Source: Volvox africanus
Lineage: Eukaryota; Chlorophyta; Chlorophyceae; Chlamydomonadales; Volvocaceae
Assembly: GCA_030268105.1 (NCBI GenBank)
Contig: BSDZ01000047.1
Span: 1 to 64,000 of the forward strand
Length of the DNA stretch: 64,000 nucleotides
Direction: 5' to 3'
Shown here: one piece after another, positions 49,541-63,370 of the stretch
Position numbering within the stretch: the stretch's first letter is position 1
Layout: each line of letters starts with the position of its first letter
Notes under the pieces: model-generated
What the model saw: the letters and a program-made list of their open reading frames with translations, nothing else
What the model was told of the DNA's origin: nothing
Database searches by the model: none
Translations under genes and position numbers: made by a program

Positions 49541-50290
49541 TTAGTATGCTAGGCGTCCGGGTCCGCTGTGCCTTGCGAGGTACGGAAATTCCTTATCCGC
49601 AACAGTATCCTGGGGTATGTACGGGCAGTGTTCATAATTGGATCTTAAACTGACATTCTGCGATTGGGCCTTCGTAGGCGGACACAACAGGGTCACTACA
49701 CCCATGAAATCGAAACGGGTAAGATATGATACGGGATCGAGTTTCAAAGGTGACATGTGTATGTCTTGATGCCTTGACTGACTGAGGGATTACCTTGCAG
49801 GGATGTTTCGCTCTAGAGTGGTGAATGACCCTTCCCCTTGGTTTTGGATTTAGGATATTCTGCCACTGACATTTCCGATTGGGCCTTTGTAGGCAGCCAC
49901 AATTCCAGGACGGGCTTAGTATGCTAGGCGTCCGGGTCCGCTGTGCCTTGCGAGGTACGGAAATTCCTTATCCGCAACAGTATCCTGGGGTATGTACGGG
50001 CAGTGTTCATAATTGGATCTTAAACTGACATTCTGCGATTGGGCCTTCGTAGGCGGACACAACAGGGTCACTACACCCATGAAATCGAAACGGGTAAGAT
50101 ATGATACGGGATCGAGTTTCAAAGGTTACATGTGTATGTCTTGATGCCTTGACTGACTGAGGGATTACCTTGCAGGGATGTTTCGCTCTAGAGTGGTGAA
50201 TGACCCTTCCCCTTGGATTTGGATTTAGGATATTCTGCCACTGACATTTCCGATTGGGCCTTTGTAGGCAGCCACAATTCCAGGACGGGC
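49541..50290 (+). repeat. Two S units
   Basis: Starts 49541 (C-T-GT-T-GT) and 49916 (C-T-TT-A-GT, copy of 46271). Confidence 0.95.
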
Positions 50291-51175
50291 TTAGTATGCT
50301 AGGCGTCCGGGTCCGCTGTGCCTTGCGAGGTACGGAAATTCCTTATCCGCAACAGTGACAATCGAATGCCAATAACAGTAATAGTAATATAAATAAAAAT
50401 AATAGTAATAAAAATAATAATTATTATAAAAATAAATATATTTATATAAATAATATTAATGATAACAATAATAATAATAAACATAATTAACATAATAAAC
50501 GTAATAATAATAATAAACATAATTAACATAATTAACGTAATATTTATATTTATAATAATCATAATAATTGTAATCATAATAATTATTATTTTAATTACTA
50601 TTATTATTTATTAATAATCATGAGATTCATAAGAATCATATGAATCATAATGATAGGGCTCCGGTGTGCCCTCCCCATCTCCCTCCCCCGCCCTTTGTCG
50701 GCGATGATGGTGGTGCTTTGGCGGCGTCGGTGGTGGCGTCGGTGGCGGACGGAGGGAGGGACGGAAAGAGGTTCCCATTCCCACCATCGCCACCGCTGCC
50801 ACCACGGCCACATACACCACTACGGCTGCCGCCGCAAACACCGCCACCAAGGCGACCGCTGTAAGTGTCCTGGGGTATGTACGGGCAGTGTTCATAATTG
50901 GATCTTAAACTGACATTCTGCGATTGGGCCTTTGTAGGCGGACACAACAGGGTCACTACACCCATGAAATCGAAACGGGTAAGATATGATACGGGATCGA
51001 GATTCAAAGGTGACATGTGTATGTCTTGATGCCTTGACTGACTGAGGGATTACCTTGCAGGGATGTTTCGCTCTAGAGTGGTGAATGACCCTTCCCCTTG
51101 GATTTGGATTTACGATATACTGACACTGACATTTCCGATTGGGCCTTTGTAGGCAGCCACAATTCCAGGACGGGC
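50291..51175 (+). repeat. L unit 33 (885 bp), copy of L31
   Basis: Same private 'agtaatataaataaaaat', 'ggctgccg' and T-A-GT-A-CA* core, 3645 bp from L31. Confidence 0.95.
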
Positions 51176-52300
51176 TTAGTATGCTAGGCGTCCGGGTCCG
51201 CTGTGCCTTGCGAGGTACGGAAATTCCTTATCCGCAACAGTATCCTGGGGTATGTACGGGCAGTGTTCATAATTGGATCTTAAACTGACATTCTGCGATT
51301 GGGCCTTCGTAGGCGGACACAACAGGGTCACTACACCCATGAAATCGAAACGGGTAAGATATGATACGGGATCGAGTTTCAAAGGTTACAAGTGTATGTC
51401 TTGATGCCTTGACTGACTGAGGGATTACCTTGCAGGGATGTTTCGCTCTAGAGTGGTGAATGACCCTTCCCCTTGGATTTGGATTTAGGATATACTGACA
51501 CTGACATTTCCGATTGGGCCTTTGTAGGCAGCCACAATTCCAGGACGGGCTTAGTATGCTAGGCGTCCGGGTCCGCTGTGCCTTGCGAGGTACGGAAATT
51601 CCTTATCCGCAACAGTATCCTGGGGTATGTACGGGCAGTGTTCATAATTGGATCTTAAACTGACATTCTGCGATTGGGCCTTCGTAGGCGGACACAACAG
51701 GGTCACTACACCCATGAAATCGAAACGGGTAAGATATGATACGGGATCGAGTTTCAAAGGTTACAAGTGTATGTCTTGATGCCTTGACTGACTGAGGGAT
51801 TACCTTGCAGGGATGTTTCGCTCTAGAGTGGTGAATGACCCTTCCCCTTGGATTTGGATTTAGGATATACTGACACTGACATTTCCGATTGGGCCTTTGT
51901 AGGCAGCCACAATTCCAGGACGGGCTTAGTATGCTAGGCGTCCGGGTCCGCTGTGCCTTGCGAGGTACGGAAATTCCTTATCCGCAACAGTATCCTGGGG
52001 TATGTACGGGCAGTGTTCATAATTGGATCTTAAACTGACATTCTGCGATTGGGCCTTCGTAGGCGGACACAACAGGGTCACTACACCCATGAAATCGAAA
52101 CGGGTAAGATATGATACGGGATCGAGTTTCAAAGGTTACAAGTGTATGTCTTGATGCCTTGACTGACTGAGGGATTACCTTGCAGGGATGTTTCGCTCTA
52201 GAGTGGTGAATGACCCTTCCCCTTGGATTTGGATTTAGGATATTCTGCCACTGACATTTCCGATTGGGCCTTTGTAGGCAGCCACAATTCCAGGACGGGC
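51176..52300 (+). repeat. Three S units
   Basis: Starts 51176, 51551 (both C-T-TA-A-GA*) and 51926 (C-T-TA-A-GT), copies of 47531-48655. Confidence 0.95.
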
Positions 52301-53185
52301 TTAGTATGCTAGGCGTCCGGGTCCGCTGTGCCTTGCGAGGTACGGAAATTCCTTATCCGCAACAGTGACAATCGAATGCCAATAACAGTAATAGTCATAA
52401 AAATAAAAATAATAGTAATAAAAATAATAATTATTATAATAATTAATATATTTATATAAATAATATTAATGATAACAATAATAATAATAAACATAATTAA
52501 CATAATAAACGTAATAATAATAATTAACATAATTAACATAATTAACGTAATATTTATATTTATAATAATCATAATAATTGTAATCATAATAATTATTATT
52601 TTAATTACTATTATTATTTATTAATAATCATGAGATTCATAAGAATCATATGAATCATAATGATAGGGCTCCGGTGTGCCCTCCCCATCTCCCTCCCCCG
52701 CCCTTTGTCGGCGATGATGGTGGTGCTTTGGCGGCGTCGGTGGTGGCGTCGGTGGCGGACGGAGGGAGGGACGGAAAGAGGTTCCCATTCCCACCATCGC
52801 CACCGCTGCCAGCACGGCCACATACACCACTACGGCTACCGCCGCAAACACCGCCACCAAGGCGACCGCTGTAAGTGTCCTGGGGTATGTACGGGCAGTG
52901 TTCATAATTGGATCTTAAACTGACATTCTGCGATTGGGCCTTCGTAGGCGGACACAACAGGGTCACTACACCCATGAAATCGAAACGGGTAAGATATGAT
53001 ACGGGATCGAGTTTCAAAGGTTACAAGTGTATGTCTTGATGCCTTGACTGACTGAGGGATTACCTTGCAGGGATGTTTCGCTCTAGAGTGGTGAATGACC
53101 CTTCCCCTTGGTTTTGGATTTAGGATATTCTGCCACTGACATTTCCGATTGGGCCTTTGTAGGCAGCCACAATTCCAGGACGGGC
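52301..53185 (+). repeat. L unit 34 (885 bp), copy of L32
   Basis: 'agtcataaaaat', 'gccagcacgg', core C-T-TA-T-GT. Confidence 0.95.
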
Positions 53186-54310
53186 TTAGTATGCTAGGCG
53201 TCCGGGTCCGCTGTGCCTTGCGAGGTACGGAAATTCCTTATCCGCAACAGTATCCTGGGGTATGTACGGGCAGTGTTCATAATTGGATCTTAAACTGACA
53301 TTCTGCGATTGGGCCTTCGTAGGCGGACACAACAGGGTCACTACACCCATGAAATCGAAACGGGTAAGATATGATACGGGATCGAGTTTCAAAGGTGACA
53401 TGTGTATGTCTTGATGCCTTGACTGACTGAGGGATTACCTTGCAGGGATGTTTCGCTCTAGAGTGGTGAATGACCCTTCCCCTTGGTTTTGGATTTAGGA
53501 TATTCTGCCACTGACATTTCCGATTGGGCCTTTGTAGGCAGCCACAATTCCAGGACGGGCTTAGTATGCTAGGCGTCCGGGTCCGCTGTGCCTTGCGAGG
53601 TACGGAAATTCCTTATCCGCAACAGTATCCTGGGGTATGTACGGGCAGTGTTCATAATTGGATCTTAAACTGACATTCTGCGATTGGGCCTTCGTAGGCG
53701 GACACAACAGGGTCACTACACCCATGAAATCGAAACGGGTAAGATATGATACGGGATCGAGTTTCAAAGGTTACAAGTGTATGTCTTGATGCCTTGACTG
53801 ACTGAGGGATTACCTTGCAGGGATGTTTCGCTCTAGAGTGGTGAATGACCCTTCCCCTTGGATTTGGATTTACGATATACTGACACTGACATTTCCGATT
53901 GGGCCTTTGTAGGCAGCCACAATTCCAGGACGGGCTTAGTATGCTAGGCGTCCGGGTCCGCTGTGCCTTGCGAGGTACGGAAATTCCTTATCCGCAACAG
54001 TATCCTGGGGTATGTACGGGCAGTGTTCGTAATTGGATCTTAAACTGACATTCTGCGATTGGGCCTTCGTAGGCGGACACAACAGGGTCACTACACCCAT
54101 GAAATCGAAACGGGTAAGATATGATACGGGATCGAGTTTCAAAGGTTACAAGTGTATGTCTTGATGCCTTGACTGACTGAGGGATTACCTTGCAGGGATG
54201 TTTCGCTCTAGAGTGGTGAATGACCCTTCCCCTTGGTTTTGGATTTAGGATATTCTGCCACTGACATTTCCGATTGGGCCTTTGTAGGCAGCCACAATTC
54301 CAGGACGGGC
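53186..54310 (+). repeat. Three S units
   Basis: Starts 53186 (C-T-GT-T-GT), 53561 (C-T-TA-A-CA*) and 53936 (C-T-TA-T-GT, with private 'gtgttcgtaatt'). The 3645-bp correspondence ends inside 53561. Confidence 0.95.
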
Positions 54311-55195
54311 TTAGTATGCTAGGCGTCCGGGTCCGCTGTGCCTTGCGAGGTACGGAAATTCCTTATCCGCAACAGTGACAATCGAATGCCAATAACAGTA
54401 ATAGTAATAAAAATAAAAATAATAGTAATAAAAATAATAATTATTATAAAAATAAATATATTTATATAAATAATATTAATGATAACAATAAACAAAATAA
54501 ACATAATTAACATAATAAACGTAATTATAATAATTAACATAATTAACGTAATTAACGTAATATTAATATTTATAATAATCATAATAATTGTAATCATAAT
54601 AATTATTATTTTAATTACTATTATTATTTATTAATAATCATGAGATTCATAAGAATCATATGAATCATAATGATAGGGCTCCGGTGTGCCCTCCCCATCT
54701 CCCTCCCCCGCCCTTTGTCGGCGATGATGGTGGTGCTTTGGCGGCGTCGGTGGTGGCGTCGGTGGCGGACGGAGGGAGGGACGGAAAGAGGTTCCCATTC
54801 CCACCATCGCCACCGCTGCCACCACGGCCACATACACCACTACGGCTACCGCCGCAAACACCGCCACCAAGGCGACCGCTGTAAGTGTCCTGGGGTATGT
54901 ACGGGCAGTGTTCATAATTGGATCTTAAACTGACATTCTGCGATTGGGCCTTCGTAGGCGGACACAACAGGGTCACTACACCCATGAAATCGAAACGGGT
55001 AAGATATGATACGGGATCGAGTTTCAAAGGTTACAAGTGTATGTCTTGATGCCTTGACTGACTGAGGGATTACCTTGCAGGGATGTTTCGCTCTAGAGTG
55101 GTGAATGACCCTTCCCCTTGGTTTTGGATTTAGGATATTCTGCCACTGACATTTCCGATTGGGCCTTTGTAGGCAGCCACAATTCCAGGACGGGC
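54311..55195 (+). repeat. L unit 35 (885 bp)
   Basis: 'aataaacaaaataaac' and 'cgtaattataataatt', as in L8; 'aatattaatatt'; 'gccaccacgg'. Core C-T-TA-T-GT. First of three adjacent long units, the longest L run in the window. Confidence 0.95.
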
Positions 55196-56080
55196 TTAGT
55201 ATGCTAGGCGTCCGGGTCCGCTGTGCCTTGCGAGGTACGGAAATTCCTTATCCGCAACAGTGACAATCGAATGCCAATAACAGTAATAGTAATAAAAATA
55301 AAAATAATAGTAATAAAAATAATTATTATTATAAAAATAAATATATTTATATAAATAATATTAATGTTAACAATAAACAAAATAAACATAATTAACATAA
55401 TAAACGTAATAATAATAATTAACATAATTAACATAATTAACGTAATATTAATATTTATAATAATCATAATAATTGTAATCATAATAATTATTATTTTAAT
55501 TACTATTATTATTTATTAATAATCATGAGATTCATAAGAATCATATGAATCATAATGATAGGGCTCCGGTGTGCCCTCCCCATCTCCCTCCCCCGCCCTT
55601 TGTCGGCGATGATGGTGGTGCTTTGGCGGCGTCGGTGGTGGCGTCGGTGGCGGACGGAAGGAGGGACGGAAAGAGGTTCCCATTCCCACCATCGCCACCG
55701 CTGCCAGCACGGCCACATACACCACTACGGCTACCGCCGCAAACACCGCCACCAAGGCGACCGCTGTAAGTGTCCTGGGGTATGTACGGGCAGTGTTCAT
55801 AATTGGATCTTAAACTGACATTCTGCGATTGGGCCTTCGTAGGCGGACACAACAGGGTCACTACACCCATGAAATCGAAACGGGTAAGATATGATACGGG
55901 ATCGAGATTCAAAGGTGACATGTGTATGTCTTGATGCCTTGACTGACTGAGGGATTACCTTGCAGGGATGTTTCGCTCTAGAGTGGTGAATGACCCTTCC
56001 CCTTGGTTTTGGATTTAGGATATTCTGCCACTGACATTTCCGATTGGGCCTTTGTAGGCAGCCACAATTCCAGGACGGGC
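55196..56080 (+). repeat. L unit 36 (885 bp)
   Basis: 'taatgttaac' with 'aataaacaaaataaac', 'gccagcacgg', and private 'ggacggaagg' in the GC block. Core C-A-GT-T-GT. Confidence 0.95.
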
Positions 56081-56965
56081 TTAGTATGCTAGGCGTCCGG
56101 GTCCGCTGTGCCTTGCGAGGTACGGAAATTCCTTATCCGCAACAGTGACAATCGAATGCCAATAACAGTAATAGTAATAAAAATAAAAATAATAGTAATA
56201 AAAATAATAAGTATTATAAAAATAAATATATTTATATAAATAATATTAATGATAACAATAAACATAATTAACATAATTAACATAATAAACGTAATTAACA
56301 TAATTAACATAATTAACATAATTAACGTAATATTTATATTTATAATAATCATAATAATTGTAATCATAATAATTATTATTTTAATTACTATTATTATTTA
56401 TTAATAATCATGAGATTCATAAGAATCATATGAATCATAATGATAGGGCTCCGGTGTGCCCTCCCCATCTCCCTCCCCCGCCCTTTGTCGGCGATGATGG
56501 TGGTGCTTTGGCGGCGTCGGTGGTGGCGTCGGTGGCGGACGGAGGGAGGGACGGAAAGAGGTTCCCATTCCCACCATCGCCACCGCTGCCAGCACGGCCA
56601 CATACACCACTACGGCTACCGCCGCAAACACCGCCACCAAGGCGACCGCTGTAAGTGTCCTGGGGTATGTACGGGCAGTGTTCATAATTGGATCTTAAAC
56701 TGACATTCTGCGATTGGGCCTTCGTAGGCGGACACAACAGGGTCACTACACCCATGAAATCGAAACGGGTAAGATATGATACGGGATCGAGATTCAAAGG
56801 TGACATGTGTTTGTCTTGATGCCTTGACTGACTGAGGGATTACCTTGCAGGGATGTTTCGCTCTAGAGTGGTGAATGACCCTTCCCCTTGGTTTTGGATT
56901 TACGATATACTGACACTGACATTTCCGATTGGGCCTTTGTAGGCAGCCACAATTCCAGGACGGGC
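56081..56965 (+). repeat. L unit 37 (885 bp)
   Basis: The 9-bp repeat is more regular here: the usual 'aataataat' member is replaced by 'taacataat'. 'gccagcacgg'. Core C-A-GT-T-CA* with 'gtgtttgtcttg', as in L30. Confidence 0.95.
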
Positions 56966-58090
56966 TTAGTATGCTAGGCGTCCGGGTCCGCTGTGCCTTG
57001 CGAGGTACGGAAATTCCTTATCCGCAACAGTATCCTGGGGTATGTACGGGCAGTGTTCATAATTGGATCTTAAACTGACATTCTGCGATTGGGCCTTCGT
57101 AGGCGGACACAACAGGGTCACTACACCCATGAAATCGAAACGGGTAAGATATGATACGGGATCGAGTTTCAAAGGTTACAAGTGTATGTCTTGATGCCTT
57201 GACTGACTGAGGGATTACCTTGCAGGGATGTTTCGCTCTAGAGTGGTGAATGACCCTTCCCCTTGGTTTTGGATTTAGGATATTCTGCCACTGACATTTC
57301 CGATTGGGCCTTTGTAGGCAGCCACAATTCCAGGACGGGCTTAGTATGCTAGGCGTCCGGGTCCGCTGTGCCTTGCGAGGTACGGAAATTCCTTATCCGC
57401 AACAGTATCCTGGGGTATGTACGGGCAGTGTTCATAATTGGATCTTAAACTGACATTCTGCGATTGGGCCTTCGTAGGCGGACACAACAGGGTCACTACA
57501 CCCATGAAATCGAAACGGGTAAGATATGATACGGGATCGAGTTTCAAACGTTACAAGTGTATGTCTTGATGCCTTGACTGACTGAGGGATTACCTTGCAG
57601 GGATGTTTCGCTCTAGAGTGGTGAATGACCCTTCCCCTTGGTTTTGGATTTACGATATACTGCCACTGACATTTCCGATTGGGCCTTTGTAGGCAGCCAC
57701 AATTCCAGGACGGGCTTAGTATGCTAGGCGTCCGGGTCCGCTGTGCCTTGCGAGGTACGGAAATTCCTTATCCGTAACAGTATCCTGGGGTATGTACGGG
57801 CAGTGTTCATAATTGGATCTTAAACTGACATTCTGCGATTGGGCCTTCGTAGGCGGACACAACAGGGTCACTACACCCATGAAATCGAAACGGGTAAGAT
57901 ATGATACGGGATCGAGTTTCAAAGGTTACAAGTGTATGTCTTGATGCCTTGACTGACTGAGGGATTACCTTGCAGGGATGTTTCGCTCTAGAGTGGTGAA
58001 TGACCCTTCCCCTTGGTTTTGGATTTAGGATATTCTGCCACTGACATTTCCGATTGGGCCTTTGTAGGCAGCCACAATTCCAGGACGGGC
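56966..58090 (+). repeat. Three S units
   Basis: Starts 56966 (C-T-TA-T-GT), 57341 ('ttcaaacgttacaag', c5 CA) and 57716 ('ttatccgtaacag', C-T-TA-T-GT). Confidence 0.95.
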
Positions 58091-58975
58091 TTAGTATGCT
58101 AGGCGTCCGGGTCCGCTGTGCCTTGCGAGGTACGGAAATTCCTTATCCGCAACAGTGACAATCGAATGCCAATAACAGTAATAGTAATAAAAATAAAAAT
58201 AACAGTAATAAAAATAATAATTATTATAAAAATAAATATATTTATATAAATAATATTAATGATAACAATAAACATAATTAACATAATTAACATAATAAAC
58301 GTAATAATAATGATTAACATAATTAACATAATTAACGTAATATTAATATTTATAATAATCATAATAATTGTAATCATAATAATTATTATTTTAATTACTA
58401 TTATTATTTATTAATAATCATGAGATTCATAAGAATCATATGAATCATAATGATAGGGCTCCGGTGTGCCCTCCCCATCTCCCTCCCCCGCCCTTTGTCG
58501 GCGATGATGGTGGTGCTTTGGCGGCGTCGGTGGTGGCGTCGGTGGCGGACGGAGGGAGGGACGGAAAGAGGTTCCCATTCCCACCATCGCCACCGCTGCC
58601 AGCACGGCCACATACACCACTACGGCTACCGCCGCAAACACCGCCACCAAGGCGACCGCTGTAAGTGTCCTGGGGTATGTACGGGCAGTGTTCATAATTG
58701 GATCTTAAACTGACATTCTGCGATTGGGCCTTCGTAGGCGGACACAACAGGGTCACTACACCCATGAAATCGAAACGGGTAAGATATGATACGGGATCGA
58801 GTTTCAAAGGTTACAAGTGTATGTCTTGATGCCTTGACTGACTGAGGGATTACCTTGCAGGGATGTTTCGCTCTAGAGTGGTGAATGACCCTTCCCCTTG
58901 GTTTTGGATTTAGGATATTCTGCCACTGACATTTCCGATTGGGCCTTTGTAGGCAGCCACAATTCCAGGACGGGC
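58091..58975 (+). repeat. L unit 38 (885 bp)
   Basis: 'aataacagtaataaaaat' and private 'aataatgattaac' in the AT block, 'gccagcacgg'. Core C-T-TA-T-GT. Confidence 0.95.
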
Positions 58976-59725
58976 TTAGTATGCTAGGCGTCCGGGTCCG
59001 CTGTGCCTTGCGAGGTACGGAAATTCCTTATCCGCAACAGTATCCTGGGGTATGTACGGGCAGTGTTCATAATTGGATCTTAAACTGACATTCTGCGATT
59101 GGGCCTTCGTAGGCGGACACAACAGGGTCACTACACCCATGAAATCGAAACGGGTAAGATATGATACGGGATCGAGTTTCAAACGTTACAAGTGTATGTC
59201 TTGATGCCTTGACTGACTGAGGGATTACCTTGCAGGGATGTTTCGCTCTAGAGTGGTGAATGACCCTTCCCCTTGGTTTTGGATTTACGATATACTGCCA
59301 CTGACATTTCCGATTGGGCCTTTGTAGGCAGCCACAATTCCAGGACGGGCTTAGTATGCTAGGCGTCCGGGTCCGCTGTGCCTTGCGAGGTACGGAAATT
59401 CCTTATCCGTAACAGTATCCTGGGGTATGTACGGGCAGTGTTCATAATTGGATCTTAAACTGACATTCTGCGATTGGGCCTTCGTAGGCGGACACAACAG
59501 GGTCACTACACCCATGAAATCGAAACGGGTAAGATATGATACGGGATCGAGATTCAAAGGTGACATGTGTATGTCTTGATGCCTTGACTGACTGAGGGAT
59601 TACCTTGCAGGGATGTTTCGCTCTAGAGTGGTGAATGACCCTTCCCCTTGGTTTTGGATTTAGGATATTCTGCCACTGACATTTCCGATTGGGCCTTTGT
59701 AGGCAGCCACAATTCCAGGACGGGC
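58976..59725 (+). repeat. Two S units
   Basis: Starts 58976 ('ttcaaacgttac', c5 CA) and 59351 ('ttatccgtaacag', C-A-GT-T-GT). Confidence 0.95.
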
Positions 59726-60610
59726 TTAGTATGCTAGGCGTCCGGGTCCGCTGTGCCTTGCGAGGTACGGAAATTCCTTATCCGCAACAGTGACAATCGA
59801 ATGCCAATAACAGTAATAGTAATAAAAATAAAAATAACAGTAATAAAAATAATAATTATTATAAAAATAAATATATTTATATAAATAATATTAATGATAA
59901 CAATAAACATAATTAACATAATTAACATAATAAACGTAATAATAATAATTAACATAATTAACATAATTAACGTAATATTAATATTTATAATAATCATAAT
60001 AATTGTAATCATAATAATTATTATTTTAATTACTATTATTATTTATTAATAATCATGAGATTCATAAGAATCATATGAATCATAATGATAGGGCTCCGGT
60101 GTGCCCTCCCCATCTCCCTCCCCCGCCCTTTGTCGGCGATGATGGTGGTGCTTTGGCGGCGTCGGTGGTGGCGTCGGTGGCGGACGGAGGGAGGGACGGA
60201 AAGAGGTTCCCATTCCCACCATCGCCACCGCTGCCAGCACGGCCACATACACCACTACGGCTACCGCCGCAAACACCGCCACCAAGGCGACCGCTGTAAG
60301 TGTCCTGGGGTATGTACGGGCAGTGTTCATAATTGGATCTTAAACTGACATTCTGCGATTGGGCCTTCGTAGGCGGACACAACAGGGTCACTACACCCAT
60401 GAAATCGAAACGGGTAAGATATGATACGGGATCGAGTTTCAAAGGTTACAAGTGTATGTCTTGATGCCTTGACTGACTGAGGGATTACCTTGCAGGGATG
60501 TTTCGCTCTAGAGTGGTGAATGACCCTTCCCCTTGGTTTTGGATTTAGGATATTCTGCCACTGACATTTCCGATTGGGCCTTTGTAGGCAGCCACAATTC
60601 CAGGACGGGC
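59726..60610 (+). repeat. L unit 39 (885 bp), copy of L38
   Basis: 'aataacagtaataaaaat', 'gccagcacgg', core C-T-TA-T-GT. Confidence 0.95.
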
Positions 60611-61735
60611 TTAGTATGCTAGGCGTCCGGGTCCGCTGTGCCTTGCGAGGTACGGAAATTCCTTATCCGCAACAGTATCCTGGGGTATGTACGGGCAGTG
60701 TTCATAATTGGATCTTAAACTGACATTCTGCGATTGGGCCTTCGTAGGCGGACACAACAGGGTCACTACACCCATGAAATCGAAACGGGTAAGATATGAT
60801 ACGGGATCGAGTTTCAAAGGTGACATGTGTATGTCTTGATGCCTTGACTGACTGAGGGATTACCTTGCAGGGATGTTTCGCTCTAGAGTGGTGAATGACC
60901 CTTCCCCTTGGTTTTGGATTTAGGATATTCTGCCACTGACATTTCCGATTGGGCCTTTGTAGGCAGCCACAATTCCAGGACGGGCTTAGTATGCTAGGCG
61001 TCCGGGTCCGCTGTGCCTTGCGAGGTACGGAAATTCCTTATCCGCAACAGTATCCTGGGGTATGTACGGGCAGTGTTCATAATTGGATCTTAAACTGACA
61101 TTCTGCGATTGGGCCTTCGTAGGCGGACACAACAGGGTCACTACACCCATGAAATCGAAACGGGTAAGATATGATACGGGATCGAGATTCAAAGGTGACA
61201 TGTGTATGTCTTGATGCCTTGACTGACAGAGGGATTACCTTGCAGGGATGTTTCGCTCTAGAGTGGTGAATGACCCTTCCCCTTGGTTTTGGATTTAGGA
61301 TATTCTGCCACTGACATTTCCGATTGGGCCTTTGTAGGCAGCCACAATTCCAGGACGGGCTTAGTATGCTAGGCGTCCGGGTCCGCTGTGCCTTGCGAGG
61401 TACGGAAATTCCTTATCCGCAACAGTATCCTGGGGTATGTACGGGCAGTGTTCATAATTGGATCTTAAACTGACATTCTGCGATTGGGCCTTCGTAGGCG
61501 GACACAACAGGGTCACTACACCCATGAAATCGAAACGGGTAAGATATGATACGGGATCGAGTTTCAAAGGTTACAAGTGTATGTCTTGATGCCTTGACTG
61601 ACTGAGGGATTACCTTGCAGGGATGTTTCGCTCTAGAGTGGTGAATGACCCTTCCCCTTGGTTTTGGATTTAGGATATTCTGCCACTGACATTTCCGATT
61701 GGGCCTTTGTAGGCAGCCACAATTCCAGGACGGGC
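60611..61735 (+). repeat. Three S units
   Basis: Starts 60611 (C-T-GT-T-GT), 60986 (C-A-GT-T-GT, private 'gactgacagaggg') and 61361 (C-T-TA-T-GT). Confidence 0.95.
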
Positions 61736-62620
61736 TTAGTATGCTAGGCGTCCGGGTCCGCTGTGCCTTGCGAGGTACGGAAATTCCTTATCCGCAACAG
61801 TGACAATCGAATGCCAATAACAGTAATAGTAATAAAAATAAAAATAACAGTAATAAAAATAATAATTATTATAAAAATAAATATATTTATATAAATAATA
61901 TTAATGATAACAATAAACATAATTAACATAATTAACATAATAAACGTAATAATAATAATTAATATAATTAACATAATTAACGTAATATTAATATTTATAA
62001 TAATCAAAATAATTGTAATCATAATAATTATTATTTTAATTACTATTATTATTTATTAATAATCATGAGATTCATAAGAATCATATGAATCATAATGATA
62101 GGGCTCCGGTGTGCCCTCCCCATCTCCCTCCCCCGCCCTTTGTCGGCGATGATGGTGGTGCTTTGGCGGCGTCGGTCGTGGCGTCGGTGGCGGATGGAGG
62201 GAGGGACGGAAAGAGGTTCCCATTCCCACCATCGCCACCGCTGCCAGCACGGCCACATACACCACTACGGCTACCGCCGCAAACACCGCCACCAAGGCGA
62301 CCGCTGTAAGTGTCCTGGGGTATGTACGGGCAGTGTTCATAATTGGATCTTAAACTGACATTCTGCGATTGGGCCTTCGTAGGCGGACACAACAGGGTCA
62401 CTACACCCATGAAATCGAAACGGGTAAGATATGATACGGGATCGAGTTTCAAAGGTTACAAGTGTATGTCTTGATGCCTTGACTGACTGAGGGATTACCT
62501 TGCAGGGATGTTTCGCTCTAGAGTGGTGAATGACCCTTCCCCTTGGTTTTGGATTTAGGATATTCTGCCACTGACATTTCCGATTGGGCCTTTGTAGGCA
62601 GCCACAATTCCAGGACGGGC
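61736..62620 (+). repeat. L unit 40 (885 bp), most diverged module
   Basis: Shares 'aataacagtaataaaaat' with L38 and L39, and adds private changes: 'aattaatataatt', 'aatcaaaataatt', 'gtcggtcgtggcg' and 'ggcggatgg'. 'gccagcacgg'. Core C-T-TA-T-GT. Confidence 0.95.
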
Positions 62621-63370
62621 TTAGTATGCTAGGCGTCCGGGTCCGCTGTGCCTTGCGAGGTACGGAAATTCCTTATCCGCAACAGTATCCTGGGGTATGT
62701 ACGGGCAGTGTTCATAATTGGATCTTAAACTGACATTCTGCGATTGGGCCTTCGTAGGCGGACACAACAGGGTCACTACACCCATGAAATCGAAACGGGT
62801 AAGATATGATACGGGATCGAGTTTCAAAGGTGACATGTGTATGTCTTGATGCCTTGACTGACTGAGGGATTACCTTGCAGGGATGTTTCGCTCTAGAGTG
62901 GTGAATGACCCTTCCCCTTGGTTTTGGATTTAGGATATTCTGCCACTGACATTTCCGATTGGGCCTTTGTAGGCAGCCACAATTCCAGGACGGGCTTAGT
63001 ATGCTAGGCGTCCGGGTCCGCTGTGCCTTGCGAGGTACGGAAATTCCTTATCCGCAACAGTATCCTGGGGTATGTACGGGCAGTGTTCATAATTGGATCT
63101 TAAACTGACATTCTGCGATTGGGCCTTCGTAGGCGGACACAACAGGGTCACTACACCCATGAAATCGAAACGGGTAAGATATGATACGGGATCGAGTTTC
63201 AAAGGTTACAAGTGTATGTCTTGATGCCTTGACTGACTGAGGGATTACCTTGCAGGGATGTTTCGCTCTAGAGTGGTGAATGACCCTTCCCCTTGGTTTT
63301 GGATTTAGGATATTCTGCCACTGACATTTCCGATTGGGCCTTTCTAGGCAGCCACAATTCCAGGACGGGC
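62621..63370 (+). repeat. Two S units
   Basis: Starts 62621 (C-T-GT-T-GT) and 62996 (C-T-TA-T-GT with 'tttctaggcagcc'). Confidence 0.95.

Larger units (their letters stand above)
46271..53560 (+). repeat. 3645-bp higher-order repeat SLSSSLS, two copies
   Basis: S 46271, L31, three S, L32, S 49541 recur at 49916-53560 with the same haplotypes and private markers ('gtaatatAAATaaa' in L31/L33, 'agtcataaaaat' in L32/L34). Like the leftmost repeat it contains two L and five S, but in a different order. Confidence 0.9.
57341..60610 (+). repeat. 1635-bp higher-order repeat SSL, two copies
   Basis: 'ttcaaacgttac' (57341 and 58976 units), 'ttatccgtaacag' (57716 and 59351 units) and 'aataacagtaataaaaat' (L38 and L39) all recur at exactly 1635 bp. 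The middle S differs between copies at c2/c3, suggesting a later conversion. Confidence 0.9.

Noticed and set aside
26630..53560. Higher-order duplications as assembly artefacts
   Set aside because: Not excluded, but each pair of copies also differs by private changes (L16/L18, L17/L19, L12/L13, S 57716/59351), which favours real duplications. The 46271-53560 pair, where I saw no difference within the copies, deserves a check with reads spanning both.
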